Source: Nematostella vectensis
Lineage: Eukaryota > Cnidaria > Anthozoa > Actiniaria > Edwardsiidae
Direction: 5' to 3'
DNA: 64,000 nucleotides
Assembly: GCF_932526225.1 (NCBI RefSeq)
Contig: NC_064036.1
Coordinates: forward strand, 19,984,953-20,048,952
Shown here: positions 41,216 through 51,980 of the stretch, piece after piece
How the letters are laid out: the number at the start of each line of letters is the position of its first letter
Numbering within the stretch: position 1 is the first letter of the stretch
Translations under genes and position numbers: made by a program
Notes under the pieces: generated by a model
Databases searched by the model: none
What the model was told of the DNA's origin: nothing
What the model saw: the letters and a program-made list of their open reading frames with translations, nothing else

Positions 41216-42341
41216 TAATGGCTCTTCTTTGCAAATAAATCCACTGTTATCAAGGAAAGCCTGCAGAATCCTCTTCGAACTGCAGCCATAAATGCTGCTT
41301 ACGTAGTCATTACTACTAAGTATATATAGTGCCACATTAACTGTTGCAGGAAGTGTTATTTCATCCAATTTTGGGTGTCCAGCAATGATGTGTGGAGCTT
41401 CAGTTACATTCACATAGTCAGTGCTATTCCTCTCAACATAAACAGTCTTTCCATTTAGCTTACCACATTCAGCAACAGCGAATCCATAGATCCACACATC
41501 AGTGTCACTAGCTTTAATGAGAATGTTCTTCCTTTGTGACTTGGCAGCATAGAACAGGATAGCATAATCTGCCTCCCCTTGCTTATTATCTCTCTCTTTG
41601 GCTGGCGTTATAGCACATCTAGTCACAGATATAGAACTACATGTACCAGAATTGAAGTCTGTGATAAGCTCTTTTTTGTTGTCAAGCCTAGTTACAGCCT
41701 TCTCGTGAAGCTTCTTTACAAGGGAGGAGAGAAACACTTGTTTGGTGTTGTTGTCTGTCAGCATCTTTTCATATGATTTCCCTTTAGGAAAGAGTTCATC
41801 ATCACTAAAGTTGCCCTTCACATGATGTTGATATTGAGAAGCATCTTGTTGCAATTTACTCCCTCTCTCCGCATGATGAATAAGTCGTGGTGGAGGCAAA
41901 TATCTGTCAGTGTCAAAGACAATTGTAACAGTCTTAGCTCCAAGTGTATAGCCATTATCTACTACAACATGCTGGTAATAATGCTCCGTGTACTGGCCAA
42001 ATGTGGTAATATGTGGGGGTAGGGGTTCATGAACATACCTCAGACCATCAATTATGATTTCCATGTCAGAAGGTGGGGTTTCTTTGATAAGTGGACAGAT
42101 GGATTCAAAGATCTTATGAAATGGCTCAATACCTGCCAGGGCCTCCCTGAACCTGCTTTTTTGTCCTGCTCGAATAGTCCCATCTGAATGAGCCAAAGCC
42201 AATAGCAGATCAACAGTTTGAACAAACGACTTCCCCATTTCAATAAGTACCTTGTAAGCATTCTTAAGGAGAAGTGTTGTCTGGTTCAAGCGTGAAGTCT
42301 GTGCTCGCGATTTCGCCTTTTTTTCTTGGTTCCGGATCAAA
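41216..42341 (-). CDS. Gene B central exon: PIN-like/uncharacterised domain
   Basis: About 375 open codons between acceptor ctgaaatag (42342) and donor CCATTA|gtaaat (41215). Segments: LLLALAHSDGTIRAGQKSRF, then FGQYTEHYYQHVVVDNGYT, VTIVFDTDRYLPP, EADYAILFYAAKSQRKNILI, KASDTDVWIYGFAV and LYILSSNDYVSSIYG. The D.D..., EAD...I, SDTDV and SNDYV pattern resembles FEN/PIN-type nuclease folds. I recall this arrangement from a repeated cnidarian protein family, so a nuclease-like fold is a reasonable guess, not shown. The exon is open and it flows in phase into the next exon (...KEEPL-SKHKT). The join to the upstream exon appears out of phase. Confidence 0.55.
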
Positions 42342-42480
42342 CTATTTCAGTACCGTATTTCAAGTGAGAGTTAAAATTCTTTGCTGGCTGTGGTTAACAT
42401 GAAATTTATATTACATTTATATTAAATTTACAATAAAAATATTTTGGTTTAAAAATGGGCTTTACTAGCTTGTGTCTCAC

Positions 42481-43065
42481 CTGTGATAAGATTCAGCATT
42501 CTTTTGAGATTGGCCCCGCTCTCAGTTAGCTTTTTGGAATACTTATGTGAAAATTTAAGTTGTCGCATGACCCTCTCCATAACACAGTTGGATCTAACTC
42601 GTTGATGGCGTCTCTTTTCTTGCACCAGTAGACCCCAGGCGAGAGCCCGTACCGCAAGTAAAAAAAACTGTCGCCATGTTTCCAGAGTCTCGCCACCTAA
42701 CCAGTCCCTGGCAGACAGGACACTACTTTGGCTCAATTTTACCTCCTTGGGTTTGAAGGCGAGCCCATCTTGGGGGGTTATTTCTTCTGGTAAAATCACT
42801 ATAACACCCTTGGCAAATGCAGCGTTCTCCTGTGATACCCTGTGTTACGCCCCCAGTACTTTGTATTTATTAAAGTCTTCTATCTCCTCAACAGGTATAT
42901 GCCTCATTGGGCCCTGGTGTTCGGCAAGAGTAAGGTCCTCTCCACCTGTTGCCTCCCACACACAGCATGTCGTGCACATGTGGCTGTGTTAAGTAGGACG
43001 GCCTCTGGATTTTTTTGCCGTATCTAGTCCACGCAGAGCGCAGAACATGCTTTCCTTTTCCTCAT
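42481..43065 (-). pseudogene. Gene B exon(s) 1: N-terminal module plus Trp-rich region
   Basis: ATG at 43065 (MRKRKACSAL as in gene A exon 1), broken by a 2-base insertion and a TAA. It is followed by CVWEATGGEDLTLAEHQGPM and HIPVEEIEDFNKYKVLGA, a TAA at about 42845, and then, in the same frame, ENAAFAKGVIVILPEEITP, LSQSSVLSARDWLGGETLE and LRQLKFSHKYSKKL-type sequence to the donor ACAG|gtgaga (42480). It may be one exon with a mutated stop, or two exons. The first 200 bp are shared with gene A, the rest is not. Confidence 0.45.
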
Positions 43066-43504
43066 TGTAGCGCCAGAACTACCGGCAGGTAGGCCACGTC
43101 ACTCAAAACCAGTGCAATATATTTATCAGCTTTGTTTAGAGACATAGATTATGAGAATAAAATTTGCATACTAAATTATGAAAAGAGTCTGATTACTTAA
43201 ACAAGAAATTCTACCCCAAGAACCGGTTTAACTGTCTAATCGTAAGCAAAAGTAATCTTTAAGTTTGTTCGCGATCTCATCTTTTTACGAAATAAGGTAT
43301 TAAAAACGGAAAGAAACCGCATTACCATTTAGTTTCTTGCGTGACTTAGCATGCATGGATTGTTTACAAGCTGGTGGTTTTCCCTATCCAGCCGTTAAAC
43401 ACGAGTGAGCACACAGAATAATTTCCGGCGAGAGCAACGAAACAACATGGGTTTGAATTTCGTGTCTCGTTTGGCGAAGGGCAAACCGACCAAGTTTCTA
43501 CTTC
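42850..43504 (-). repeat. Shared exon-1/upstream module, copy B (main part)
   Basis: Similar to 17148-17775 along its length. It continues at 47107-47130 on the other side of element 2, which has split it. It contains a 44-bp segment (43142-43185) missing in copy A. Confidence 0.85.
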
Positions 43505-43725
43505 TAGTAATAGTAATAACTTTATTTACAGAGGGTGGCACTTAATAGTGTAATACACTAGTAAACTTGTGGCCCTCAAAACTCATACATACAAATAATA
43601 CAATATAAAATATATATATATATATATATATAAAATCTCTATTTACAATACAAATTATAAAAATACTATTCCCACCCAGACCAAAAGGAGAAAAAAAAGA
43701 TTAAATAAATAAAATAAAATATGAG

Positions 43726-44535
43726 TTAATTCGAAATATTAAAATGATTTAAAAGTAATTGTTCATTAAGATATTTATGACGGAGAGCGTTCTTAAAAGA
43801 GCTTATATTAGGCAGTTTCTTTATGCTGGCTTCTAAATTGTTCCATTTACGGATGGCATTTACTGTAAACGTTTTCCCACCTTCGGTTTTTCTAGTATAC
43901 TTTGGAGTTATAAAATTCAGTCCTGAGAAACGAGTATTTCTATTATGAAGTGTATTGTTCAGCTTAAGAGTTTCAATTAGATATTCGGGCACCATCAGTT
44001 GTAGCCTTTTAAAGAGAATAGAACACATTGAGATGTGATTGTCCAGATAGAAAGGCAGCCATTGAAGTCTATTAAACAACGGTACTGAGGGTGCTCTGGG
44101 TTCAGCGTTGAGTATTAGACGTGCAGCTCTTTTTTGTAGAGTTAGAAATCTTGACAAACAATCCTTAGTTGATGCTGTTTGCCAAACAGTCCCAGCATAG
44201 CTAAACAAAGGTTTGATCATGGCATTATAGAAATTTGTTCTTTGTTTGAGGGGTAGACAACCTTTGATCTTATTTAGTACGCCGATTCTTCCTGCAATTT
44301 TCTTGTATGTCCTTTCAGCGTGATCCGAAAAGTTCAATTTACTGTCCACTTCCAGTCCAAGTTGTCTTTCTGATTCCACTGATTCAAGGGTGTTTCCATT
44401 AGATGTCGAAATGGATAATTTACTGTGTGGTGCTTTCTCTCCAAGGCGTTTACCAGTCACAAGTAGTGATTTTGACTTCGTCTCATTTATTGGAAGATTG
44501 TTGCAATTGGTCCATACTTCCACATCCCTCATCAC
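43726..44535 (-). CDS. Element 2 ORF, C-terminal part after frameshift
   Basis: Continues the polymerase ORF in another frame: MRDVEVWTNCNNLPINETKS (thumb region), LGLEVDSKLNFSDHAERTYK, LFSYAGTVWQTAS, FLTLQKRAARLILNAEPRAP and, near the end, GGKTFTVNAIRKWNNLEAS. These are the usual post-palm segments of CR1/L2 polymerases. The frame joins the upstream ORF by a one-base change near 44588. Stop at 43726. Confidence 0.85.
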   Translation of the reverse strand: MMRDVEVWTNCNNLPINETKSKSLLVTGKRLGEKAPHSKLSISTSNGNTLESVESERQLGLEVDSKLNFSDHAERTYKKIAGRIGVLNKIKGCLPLKQRTNFYNAMIKPLFSYAGTVWQTASTKDCLSRFLTLQKRAARLILNAEPRAPSVPLFNRLQWLPFYLDNHISMCSILFKRLQLMVPEYLIETLKLNNTLHNRNTRFSGLNFITPKYTRKTEGGKTFTVNAIRKWNNLEASIKKLPNISSFKNALRHKYLNEQLLLNHFNISN

Positions 44536-44552
44536 TGAATTACGATTGTTCT

Positions 44553-47096
44553 CTAAATTGGAAGAATTATTGACATCGGTTGAAATGAGATAGTAGTATC
44601 ATCCGCATAAAGATCTATCTTCACTTTAGGTGAACTAATATGAAAAGGAAGATCGTTGATGAATAAAACAAAAAGCAAAGGGCCAAGAATGCTTCCTTGA
44701 GGAACTCCATGTTGTATAACAGAAAGATCTGAGTCCACGCCGTCAATAGAAACAAATTGTCGCCTTCCCCGTAGATAGGATTCAAACCATGACGTAGTGT
44801 TCTTGTCTAAACCATAGGCTTTCAGCTTTGACATCAAGATAATATGGTCAACCATGTCAAAAGCCTTTCGATAATCAATAAGGAGCATACCACTTACACA
44901 GTTCTTATCCAATTGAAAGAGGAGATTATCTACTACTTTAATTAATGCTGTCTCAGTTCCATGATGCCTGCGGAACCCAGATTGACTTGCATATAATAAT
45001 TTGTTTTCGACAAGATAATCATAAAAATGATTGTGAACATGTCTCTCAAGAAGCTTAGACAGGATGGGCAAGACGGATATAGGGCGGTAGTTACTCTTGT
45101 CCATATGATCACCAGATTTATATAAAGGGGTAACTTTGGCCGTTTTCCATCGTTTTGGAAACTCGGAACTTTCGATAGAGTAGTTCATCAGCTTTGAAAT
45201 TGAGGGTGCAATAATAGGTGCCGCCAGCTTAAGAATCTTTGCACTGAATTTATCGATACCCATAGCTTTCCTTAAGTTTAAAGTTTGAAGACAATTAATT
45301 GTAAAACCAATAGGGATTCGCGGTATCGAGAAAACAGTTTCAGGGTCCTTTCTGGAAAGTACAAAGTGCTCCAGCTTTGAGATGTCAAACGGTACACTTG
45401 GTAGTAGATTTCTCAAGCTATCAGCAATGGATGTAAAATGTACATTAAAATCATTGGCACTCAGATTACAAGTGGAGCGTTTTTCTGTTTTCTCATCAGT
45501 ACCCATAAGCGATTTGATAATTTTCCAGACTCCTTTAGGATTGGATTTATTTTCTTCAAAACAGCTATTGTAGAATTTATACTTTGCAGATTTAATTGCA
45601 TTAGACGCTTTATTACGTACTGACCTATAAGAATCCCAGTCATCAGCCAGGGAAGAACGACGAGCTTTCTTTAACAGCGCATCACGTTTTGGAATTAATT
45701 GCAATACCTGTTTAGTTATCCAAGGCGTCGGTTTTACACGTGCCACCCTTTTCTCTCTCCAAGGACAATGGTTATCGAGAACACCATTAAACAACTGCTC
45801 CCAAGCGCCAAGAATGTCATCTATGGTGTCAAACAAAAAAGCGGTATCCCAAGGGATCGTTTTTAAAGTGCTCAGGAATCGCGACTCGTCAAGGTCTTTC
45901 ATCCTACGATACGTGATTTTACCGGGAATTGCACGTGGATTTTTCGTTTTGGAGTATAGCCGGACAGCAAACACAGGCAAATGATCTGACAATGCAAAGT
46001 CTCTGGTACCGATGGAATGAATTCTCTCGGGACGATTACTAAAAATATGATCAAGGCAAGTTTCACTAATAGGTCTTGTTACCTGGGTAACCAGTTGCTT
46101 GAAATTCATGCTTGTAAAAGCACGAACAAGTCGATGTTTTTTGAAATTCGATGATGCCAGATAATTAATATTCAAATCACCAAGAATGATCGTTTCAAAA
46201 TTTAAAAGATACGCGCTTTCAACGTTATTCTCCAAGGCGATATCATCTTCTTTGCAATATGACGGAGGACGGTATAAACCATTGAATAAAACTGGACGGT
46301 TAGATTTGAAGGGATAAATTTCCATCCAAATTGATTCGATATTTGTGTCCTCCAGATCAGTTCTCCTTTTATGCTTTAAATCAGTGTTCACATACATCAA
46401 AACTCCTCCCTTTTTCTTACTTCCTTTGCGATCACGACGATACATATCAAAGTGAGGTATCGAATAGAGAGAATCAGGGATCGACGGCTTCAGAGCTGAT
46501 TCATTGATGGATAAAACATCAACTTGCGGTCGACTGTCCTTGTCCAACATTAATAGTTTAAGCTGTTCAAATTTAGGCATTGTGAGACAGTCAACATTCC
46601 AGCTTCCAAATCGAATACCATTTTCTCCAAGATTAATATTAAAGTAGTCAGAAATCACTGAGTCAGAGACATCTGACGTGGATGAATCAACGTAGAAATC
46701 TGAGTCAGCGATTGAAGACTCGGAGAGAACATCACTATCATCCGTATAGGTAGTTGAAAAAGCCGATGAACTAGAAACATTCATACTGTTTCCAAAAGGA
46801 CCAGGATTGAGAGATATATCACCACTCAGAATTATGAGTGAGAAAGCACAAATGCCAACTTTTGTCATGTAGATGCTTGCTCTCAGTTTCAAACATGGCG
46901 GCATTCTTGGTCCACTAGAAGATCTTTGAAGTCCACAATTACGAGAAGGGAACACTTTGCAACCCAAATTGAACGCAGAAAACCATGAGCTTTGGTTTAG
47001 TAAGGATGTATTTGGTTTATCAAACCATTTTAAGCTAGAAAGCAGGAGTACTAGTAAAATAAAGCGAGAGCTCGCATAAAGATGTCTCTTCGTCAT
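44553..47096 (-). CDS. Element 2 ORF: leader with 2A-like motif, endonuclease, RT
   Basis: 847 codons from ATG at 47096 (MTKRHLYASS). Residues 1-100 are hydrophobic/basic and end in ICAFSLIILSGDISLNPGP (motif at 46797-46823), a 2A-like sequence. The endonuclease lies at about 160-390: FGSWNVDCL (Asn), LSINESALK (Glu), ILGDLNINYL (Asp/Asn), ALSDHLPVF (SDH). RT lies at about 600-840: MGIDKFSAKIL, NYRPISVLPI, LLIDYRKAFDMVDH (A), GVPQGSILGPLLF (B), LYADDTTIS (C). The frame is lost a few residues after YADD. The leader would be released by ribosome skipping if the 2A works. No separate ORF1 is visible, so this element may rely on the leader or on another copy. Confidence 0.92.
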   Translation of the reverse strand: MTKRHLYASSRFILLVLLLSSLKWFDKPNTSLLNQSSWFSAFNLGCKVFPSRNCGLQRSSSGPRMPPCLKLRASIYMTKVGICAFSLIILSGDISLNPGPFGNSMNVSSSSAFSTTYTDDSDVLSESSIADSDFYVDSSTSDVSDSVISDYFNINLGENGIRFGSWNVDCLTMPKFEQLKLLMLDKDSRPQVDVLSINESALKPSIPDSLYSIPHFDMYRRDRKGSKKKGGVLMYVNTDLKHKRRTDLEDTNIESIWMEIYPFKSNRPVLFNGLYRPPSYCKEDDIALENNVESAYLLNFETIILGDLNINYLASSNFKKHRLVRAFTSMNFKQLVTQVTRPISETCLDHIFSNRPERIHSIGTRDFALSDHLPVFAVRLYSKTKNPRAIPGKITYRRMKDLDESRFLSTLKTIPWDTAFLFDTIDDILGAWEQLFNGVLDNHCPWREKRVARVKPTPWITKQVLQLIPKRDALLKKARRSSLADDWDSYRSVRNKASNAIKSAKYKFYNSCFEENKSNPKGVWKIIKSLMGTDEKTEKRSTCNLSANDFNVHFTSIADSLRNLLPSVPFDISKLEHFVLSRKDPETVFSIPRIPIGFTINCLQTLNLRKAMGIDKFSAKILKLAAPIIAPSISKLMNYSIESSEFPKRWKTAKVTPLYKSGDHMDKSNYRPISVLPILSKLLERHVHNHFYDYLVENKLLYASQSGFRRHHGTETALIKVVDNLLFQLDKNCVSGMLLIDYRKAFDMVDHIILMSKLKAYGLDKNTTSWFESYLRGRRQFVSIDGVDSDLSVIQHGVPQGSILGPLLFVLFINDLPFHISSPKVKIDLYADDTTISFQPMSIILPI
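46797..46823 (-). other. 2A-like ribosome-skipping motif
   Basis: GDISLNPGP preceded by a hydrophobic stretch (ICAFSLIILS). Established 2A peptides have D-x-E-x-N-P-G-P. The Glu is Ser here, as in some non-LTR elements. The NPGP core is intact. Confidence 0.65.
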
Positions 47097-47106
47097 GGTT
47101 CACGTG

Positions 47107-47130
47107 CTTCGTATATAAATAGATAAGTAA
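47107..47130 (-). repeat. Shared exon-1/upstream module, copy B (distal end)
   Basis: CTTC plus gtatataaatagataagta matches copy A at about 17753-17775, then similarity ends. Confidence 0.75.
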
Positions 47131-48154
47131 CTAAAGAACAACTAGCGATACATGATCTCTTATTTGCTGGCTTATGACATAGTGCAGAAAAAATATTTTT
47201 ATACGCGAGCACAAACTTACGCAACAATAGGACATGTTTAGCACTTCCGAATATTACTTCATTCTGGCGAGCCATAGATTGACATACTGGACTTATTCTT
47301 GAAGTATTACTTTACAAATGCATTGTACAAACTTCTTAATAATATTCTATCGTTTCCTGGGTATTCGAGCTTAAAAACGTCAGTTAACAGGTGCTCGGAG
47401 CTACTGAAAACAGCATATGTCAAATATTCATTTGTTGTATCAAGGTATTGCGTTCCTTTGTCTCCAAAATTTCCTGACTTCAAGGGGAATGATTGTAGAG
47501 ACGCCAGGGAAAGTTTCATTTCGTTACTCGGCTTATGACATAGTTGCCCAAAAATTCGAAATTTTAGAAAGTCGCCAGAAACGTACCAGAAACATAGCTT
47601 CGTAAAAACGGCAAAATGCATCACTTTAATGTTGTTTCTACAAATTCTAATTACTAGCACATTATTTCTTGAAGTGGCACATTATTTCTAGCACATTATT
47701 TCTTGAAGTGGTATTTCTTGACTCTTTCTTAAAGTGACAACAAAATTCTTTGCTTTTCAAAGTGCGCTGCCAAAAGTGTAGGTACTAATATTTCTGAAGA
47801 GTCATTTGCCTCAAATTTCCCGCCATTGTTATTAAGTGAAAGCGTCGGCCCGTTGCCTAGCAAAACAGCACCTCATTAAATGCATGGCCCGGTTGTGAAA
47901 ACTCATTTATTCACACTCAGTCCGTAGACTGTAATACTCTAGACAACATCTCTCGCGATCTAACACCCTCACACAATCCTAGGCGAAGTCTCACATCAAC
48001 ATGCATTCTCTTTATGCGTGTTACCATGCATTACAATCCTCTCTGGTATTCGTGTCATGCATTACAATCCCTTGTAATGCTCGCCAAAATGCAATTTAAT
48101 CCCTTCTGGTATTCGTGACGTCACTTCCGACGCCAGAGTGGGGGGGTATACTAC
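47131..48154. other. No gene recognised
   Basis: Contains short direct repeats of 'cacattatttcttgaagtgg' type at 47655-47715. Open stretches at 47299-47660 on both strands overlap each other and have no domain. Confidence 0.4.
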
Positions 48155-50270
48155 TGATAGATAGTCTTTATTTAAACACGGGACAACTTATCAGCTACTT
48201 TATAAATATTTGAATACTAATAAGATATAATCATTACAATTACATTTCTAAAAATTAAAGCTGCTTTCCGTGAATGCCCTGTATTATAGAGTATCGTTGA
48301 CTGCGCGTTAAAATACTCCTACAGACCCAATGCTCCTTAGACCAGTGGGGAGATTATTCCACAATGTGGCCGCACTATAGCTAAAGCTGTTTTTGAAGTA
48401 GCTGGTACGTGGAAAGGGAACATTGAGTCTATTTTCGGAATCCCATCTAGAGACACGATTCGAAAATTTTGATTTTAGATATCCAAGAGCTAGCCCGTGA
48501 AGCTCATGATAGCCTTATGAATTTGTTGCTGACGACCAAGATTTTTCCATCCTAAGTTATCGAACAACTCATTGGCTTCAGCATCATAATCTGAGAATGT
48601 CAAAACCCGCGCTGCTCTGTTCTGTAGTTTTTATAGCTTCTCCCGAAGAGCAACCTCACAATTTCCCTAGACCGTATCGCAATAATCAAAGTGAGCTTGG
48701 TATATGAGATGTAGGACATGCTCTGGGGTCAGGTGCCTAACACGCGTAATGGCCCCGACACCTGAAGCTATATCTTTTTCGTTATTTTATCGATATGATT
48801 ATGCCAATCGAGTTTATCGTCTATAATCACACCAAGAGATTTGGTAGATGTCACTTGTTTAACATGCATATCGTTTATTGCAATTTTTGGGGAATTATTC
48901 AATCTCCGTCTAGACCCTATTAACATAAATTCTATTTTGGTCATATTCAGAGTGAGTTTATTCGCTTGTAGGCAGTTGAAAACATTTACTAATTCCTCGT
49001 TTAGACGAAGCTGAATGTCTTCAGCATTGTTACTGGCATATGTAAGGTGTGTGTCATCAGCGTACATCCTCGATTCACAGTTTGACAGGCAATTTGGAAG
49101 GTCATTAATATATAGTAGCCGCACGTCAATGAACCACTACTGGAAAGCGCCCGTTCACAAAGCATTGCTGAGAACGGTTATGTAAATATGACTGAAACCA
49201 TTTGTAAGAATTTCCATATATACCATAATAGTTAAGTTTAGATAGAAGTACTTAGTGATCAACAGTGTCGAAGGCCTTTTTTAAGTCTAGAAAAAGGACG
49301 GCGTTGATTTTCCACGTGTCAATATTATATGCCCAAGAGTCCGTGGCTTCCAAAAGAGCTGTCATTGTTGAGTGGATTGACCGAAACCCCGATTGATTTT
49401 TACATAGAAAGTCGTGCTTTTCTAAAAAGGCATAAAATAGTTCATAGACTATTCGTTCAAAAACCTTCGCCACTATTGGAATTACCGAAATTGGGCGATA
49501 GTTATCAACGTCACCACGGTCACCCTGTTTGAAAAGTGGAGTGACTCTAGCATATTTCCATTCATCTGGGACAATCCCTTGGCTAATAGATCTATTGAAA
49601 ATATGACTGATTGGCACAAAAATAAGATCAACGCATTCTCTCACAAACCTGGCAGAAATTTGGTCAAGGCCAGTTGCCTTTGACTTTTTTAATTTGTTTA
49701 AAAGTGAAAATACTTTGTTTGAATCAGTAGCGTGGAGCTCAAATCGTTTGTCTGTACCAGTAAGATACCTTTGAGAGCTATCACAGTATATCTCACTGGC
49801 AAGTTTTGGACCAATATTAGCGAAATGGTTATTAAACTCATTTGATAACTCCAATGGATTATTGATTGACGAACCATTCACTATGAGTGACGTGACTGAC
49901 GTCTTGCCTGATTTTCTTGAGGTTAACTCATTAATTGTCTTCCAAGTACTTCGGGAGTCGTTGATATGCTCATTGAATCTATTTTGGTAATGCGTTTGTT
50001 TGGCTAATCGAATTTCTTTATTGACTAAATTTCTTTGTTTCTTGAATAGTGCCCAATCGTTAGGATCTTTGGATTCAGTAGCTTTGATTTTTAAAACATC
50101 GCGACTGTGCATCAAGTCTTTCAATTCAGAGGTTATCCACGGGGATCTCCGCCCACGAACTCGCATTGTTCTCAATGGGGCGTGTTTGTCGGCAATAGCC
50201 TTAAATGTACATTTCCAATGCTGTCACATATCATTTGAATTGGAAGACTCGTATACATACCAACGTTAAG
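48155..50270 (-). pseudogene. Element 3 reverse transcriptase and C-terminal region
   Basis: 50175-49252 is open: RGRRSPWITSELKDLMHSRD, KATGLDQISARFV, WKYARVTPLFKQGDRGDVDN, NYRPISVIPIVAKVFERI and VLFLDLKKAFDTVDH (motif A). After a gap with breaks and a missing motif B, LLYINDLPNCL and MYADDTHLTYA (motif C) follow at 49124-48768. The rest to 48155 is decayed C-terminal sequence and 3' UTR. Confidence 0.85.
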
Positions 50271-50900
50271 AAGCAATATCGTTTCTGAATTGTTGTCTAT
50301 CAAATTTTCTATCGGAATTTTCTATGTATAATAGAATTATATCCATTAGATATCCCGTTTAGGGCAAGCTTTCTATGTACAAATAACATGCTCTGATCGC
50401 AATATGACGTACTCCCGAACAAGTAATCTTATCCGGGCAATTGGTGTAAATCAAGTCGATTAGAGGTGTTATCCTCGTCGGCTCAGTAGTTAGCTGCTGG
50501 AGTCCAAAGACATCAGCAATACCATTCAATTTGACTGTGTCATTGTCATATCGGTTAGAGATCATGTCATAGTTCATGTCTCCCAATACGAAAAACTCTA
50601 CATTTTCGCTATCAAGCTTCCCAATTAGTGATTCAAATCGTTGGAAAATGCCAATGGTAGAGTTTGGTGGTCTATACCAAGTAACTACTACAAAAGGTCT
50701 AGACTTTGGCTTACGAATTTCCAGGCAAAGATTTTCTAATGTATCCATATGTAGGTCAGATCGTATTGTAAAAATTGATTGAATTTTTTACGTAGAAACA
50801 TAACCCTCCACCACCGTTTGTTATCCTATCGCGGCGAATTATCTCGTATCCCGGGATATGGACATCACTATCTCGAATCATTTCGTCTAGTTTAGTTTCA
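50271..50900 (-). pseudogene. Element 3 endonuclease remnant
   Basis: 50748-50359 contains LENLCLEIRKPKSRPFVVV, TWYRPPNSTIGIFQRFE, FFVLGDMNYDMIS (Asp/Asn block) and ITPLIDLIYTNCPDKI. The first catalytic block lies upstream in broken frames (near 50880), and the SDH block is damaged (IAIRACYL). Confidence 0.75.
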
Positions 50901-51109
50901 TTAATAGAAATAATGTCTATATCATTGATTGTTAATAGGACTCTTTAGGAGCATATCGATATGTGTCGTTAATTTGTAAATATTTAGAGAATCCAATTTA
51001 AATTCGCGCAAAGATGGCAATATTGAAACGGGGCTTTCGTCCCCTAGTTTCGGCATATCATTGATTATTTGTTCTTGCACGACGTTCACGGAAACACACT
51101 ATCTTACTC

Positions 51110-51980
51110 TAGGAAGGTCTTTAAATTGCTACAAAACAGATCGTTTCCTTTAAAGTTAAGGTGCAGACCGCCTTTGTTCAGTTCACTATGCGAGATATTT
51201 CCATCCGTTTTGACAGAACTTCTTTAGTTGCTTGTTTGTTGATTTTACGGCTTGATCAAGCTTTCGGGTCACTAGGGCGGAAATAACTACTCGAGCTTCA
51301 AAGGAACCCTCCAATTGTCGGGCGAGATCAACGATCTTAACTGCGACTTGCTCGGGTGTGTTGGTTTTCAAATCATTCGTCCCTACGTGTAAAATCACTT
51401 CGTCGGGTTTTAACCTCTAAGTTCGGCTTGATATAGTGTGTCATTGCCGCACTTGTTGCCCCAGAAAATAATTTAACTAACCACGCGGTGCCCGACTGCT
51501 TCCCAAGTTCGAAACTTTTACATTTTGTACCATGGAGTCTCCGATTAACAGCGTTACGTATTGTTTTGTGGTTGTTGCTCCCTGTTCGTGTTCCTCTTCA
51601 AGTACGGTTCCATCATCTTTTTTCTGCTTCTATTTCTTTCCCTTTGGCGCTTCACCTATACTGAATCCTACATCATTCTTAGGGGGTTCTGTTGTCTTTG
51701 TTCGGCTGTGGGTTATTTTTGTCTGTTCACAGAACCCTGGAGTGATAGCTGTTGGCTAAGACATTCGACTTTTTACAATCTTTCGATAATTTGCATATGA
51801 CTGCTCGCTATGCTTGATTGGTTTTCAGCGGGAAGATTTGAATTTATTTTAAGATTCTCTATTTTTTTCCTCATCAGTTCGATATCCAATCTGAGGTTTT
51901 GAGCAGCCACTAGAGTAGGAACTTTTAGTAGCTTGTCGTGAGTCAGTTGCTGCGTCGCCAGCATCATCTCGATCCACACA
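51110..51980 (-). pseudogene. Element 3 ORF1: coiled coil and SGNH esterase remnant
   Basis: N-terminal helix-rich part near 51980-51770. Then VTLLIGDSMVQNVKV (catalytic Ser block, about 51560) and, after breaks, SGATSAAMTHYIKP and MILHVGTNDLKTNTPEQVA (GTND block, 51398). Same order as element 1 ORF1. Several frame changes. Confidence 0.75.

Larger units (their letters stand above)
43505..47106 (-). mobile_element. CR1/L2-like non-LTR retrotransposon, nearly intact (element 2)
   Basis: Minus-strand element flanked by CTTC on both sides (43501-43504 and 47107-47110), consistent with a 4-bp target duplication. Removing it rejoins the exon-1 module exactly as in copy A (...ctacttc-gtatataaatag). 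It has one long ORF with leader, 2A-like motif, endonuclease and RT, a single frameshift after YADD, an AATAAAG signal and a (TTACTA)n-like tail at 43505. The ATG lies about 10 bp inside the 5' end. Probably a recent insertion. Confidence 0.93.

Noticed and set aside
47299-47660. Overlapping open stretches on both strands
   Set aside because: Mutually overlapping, no recognisable motif and close to repeats; at most one could be real and neither is supported.
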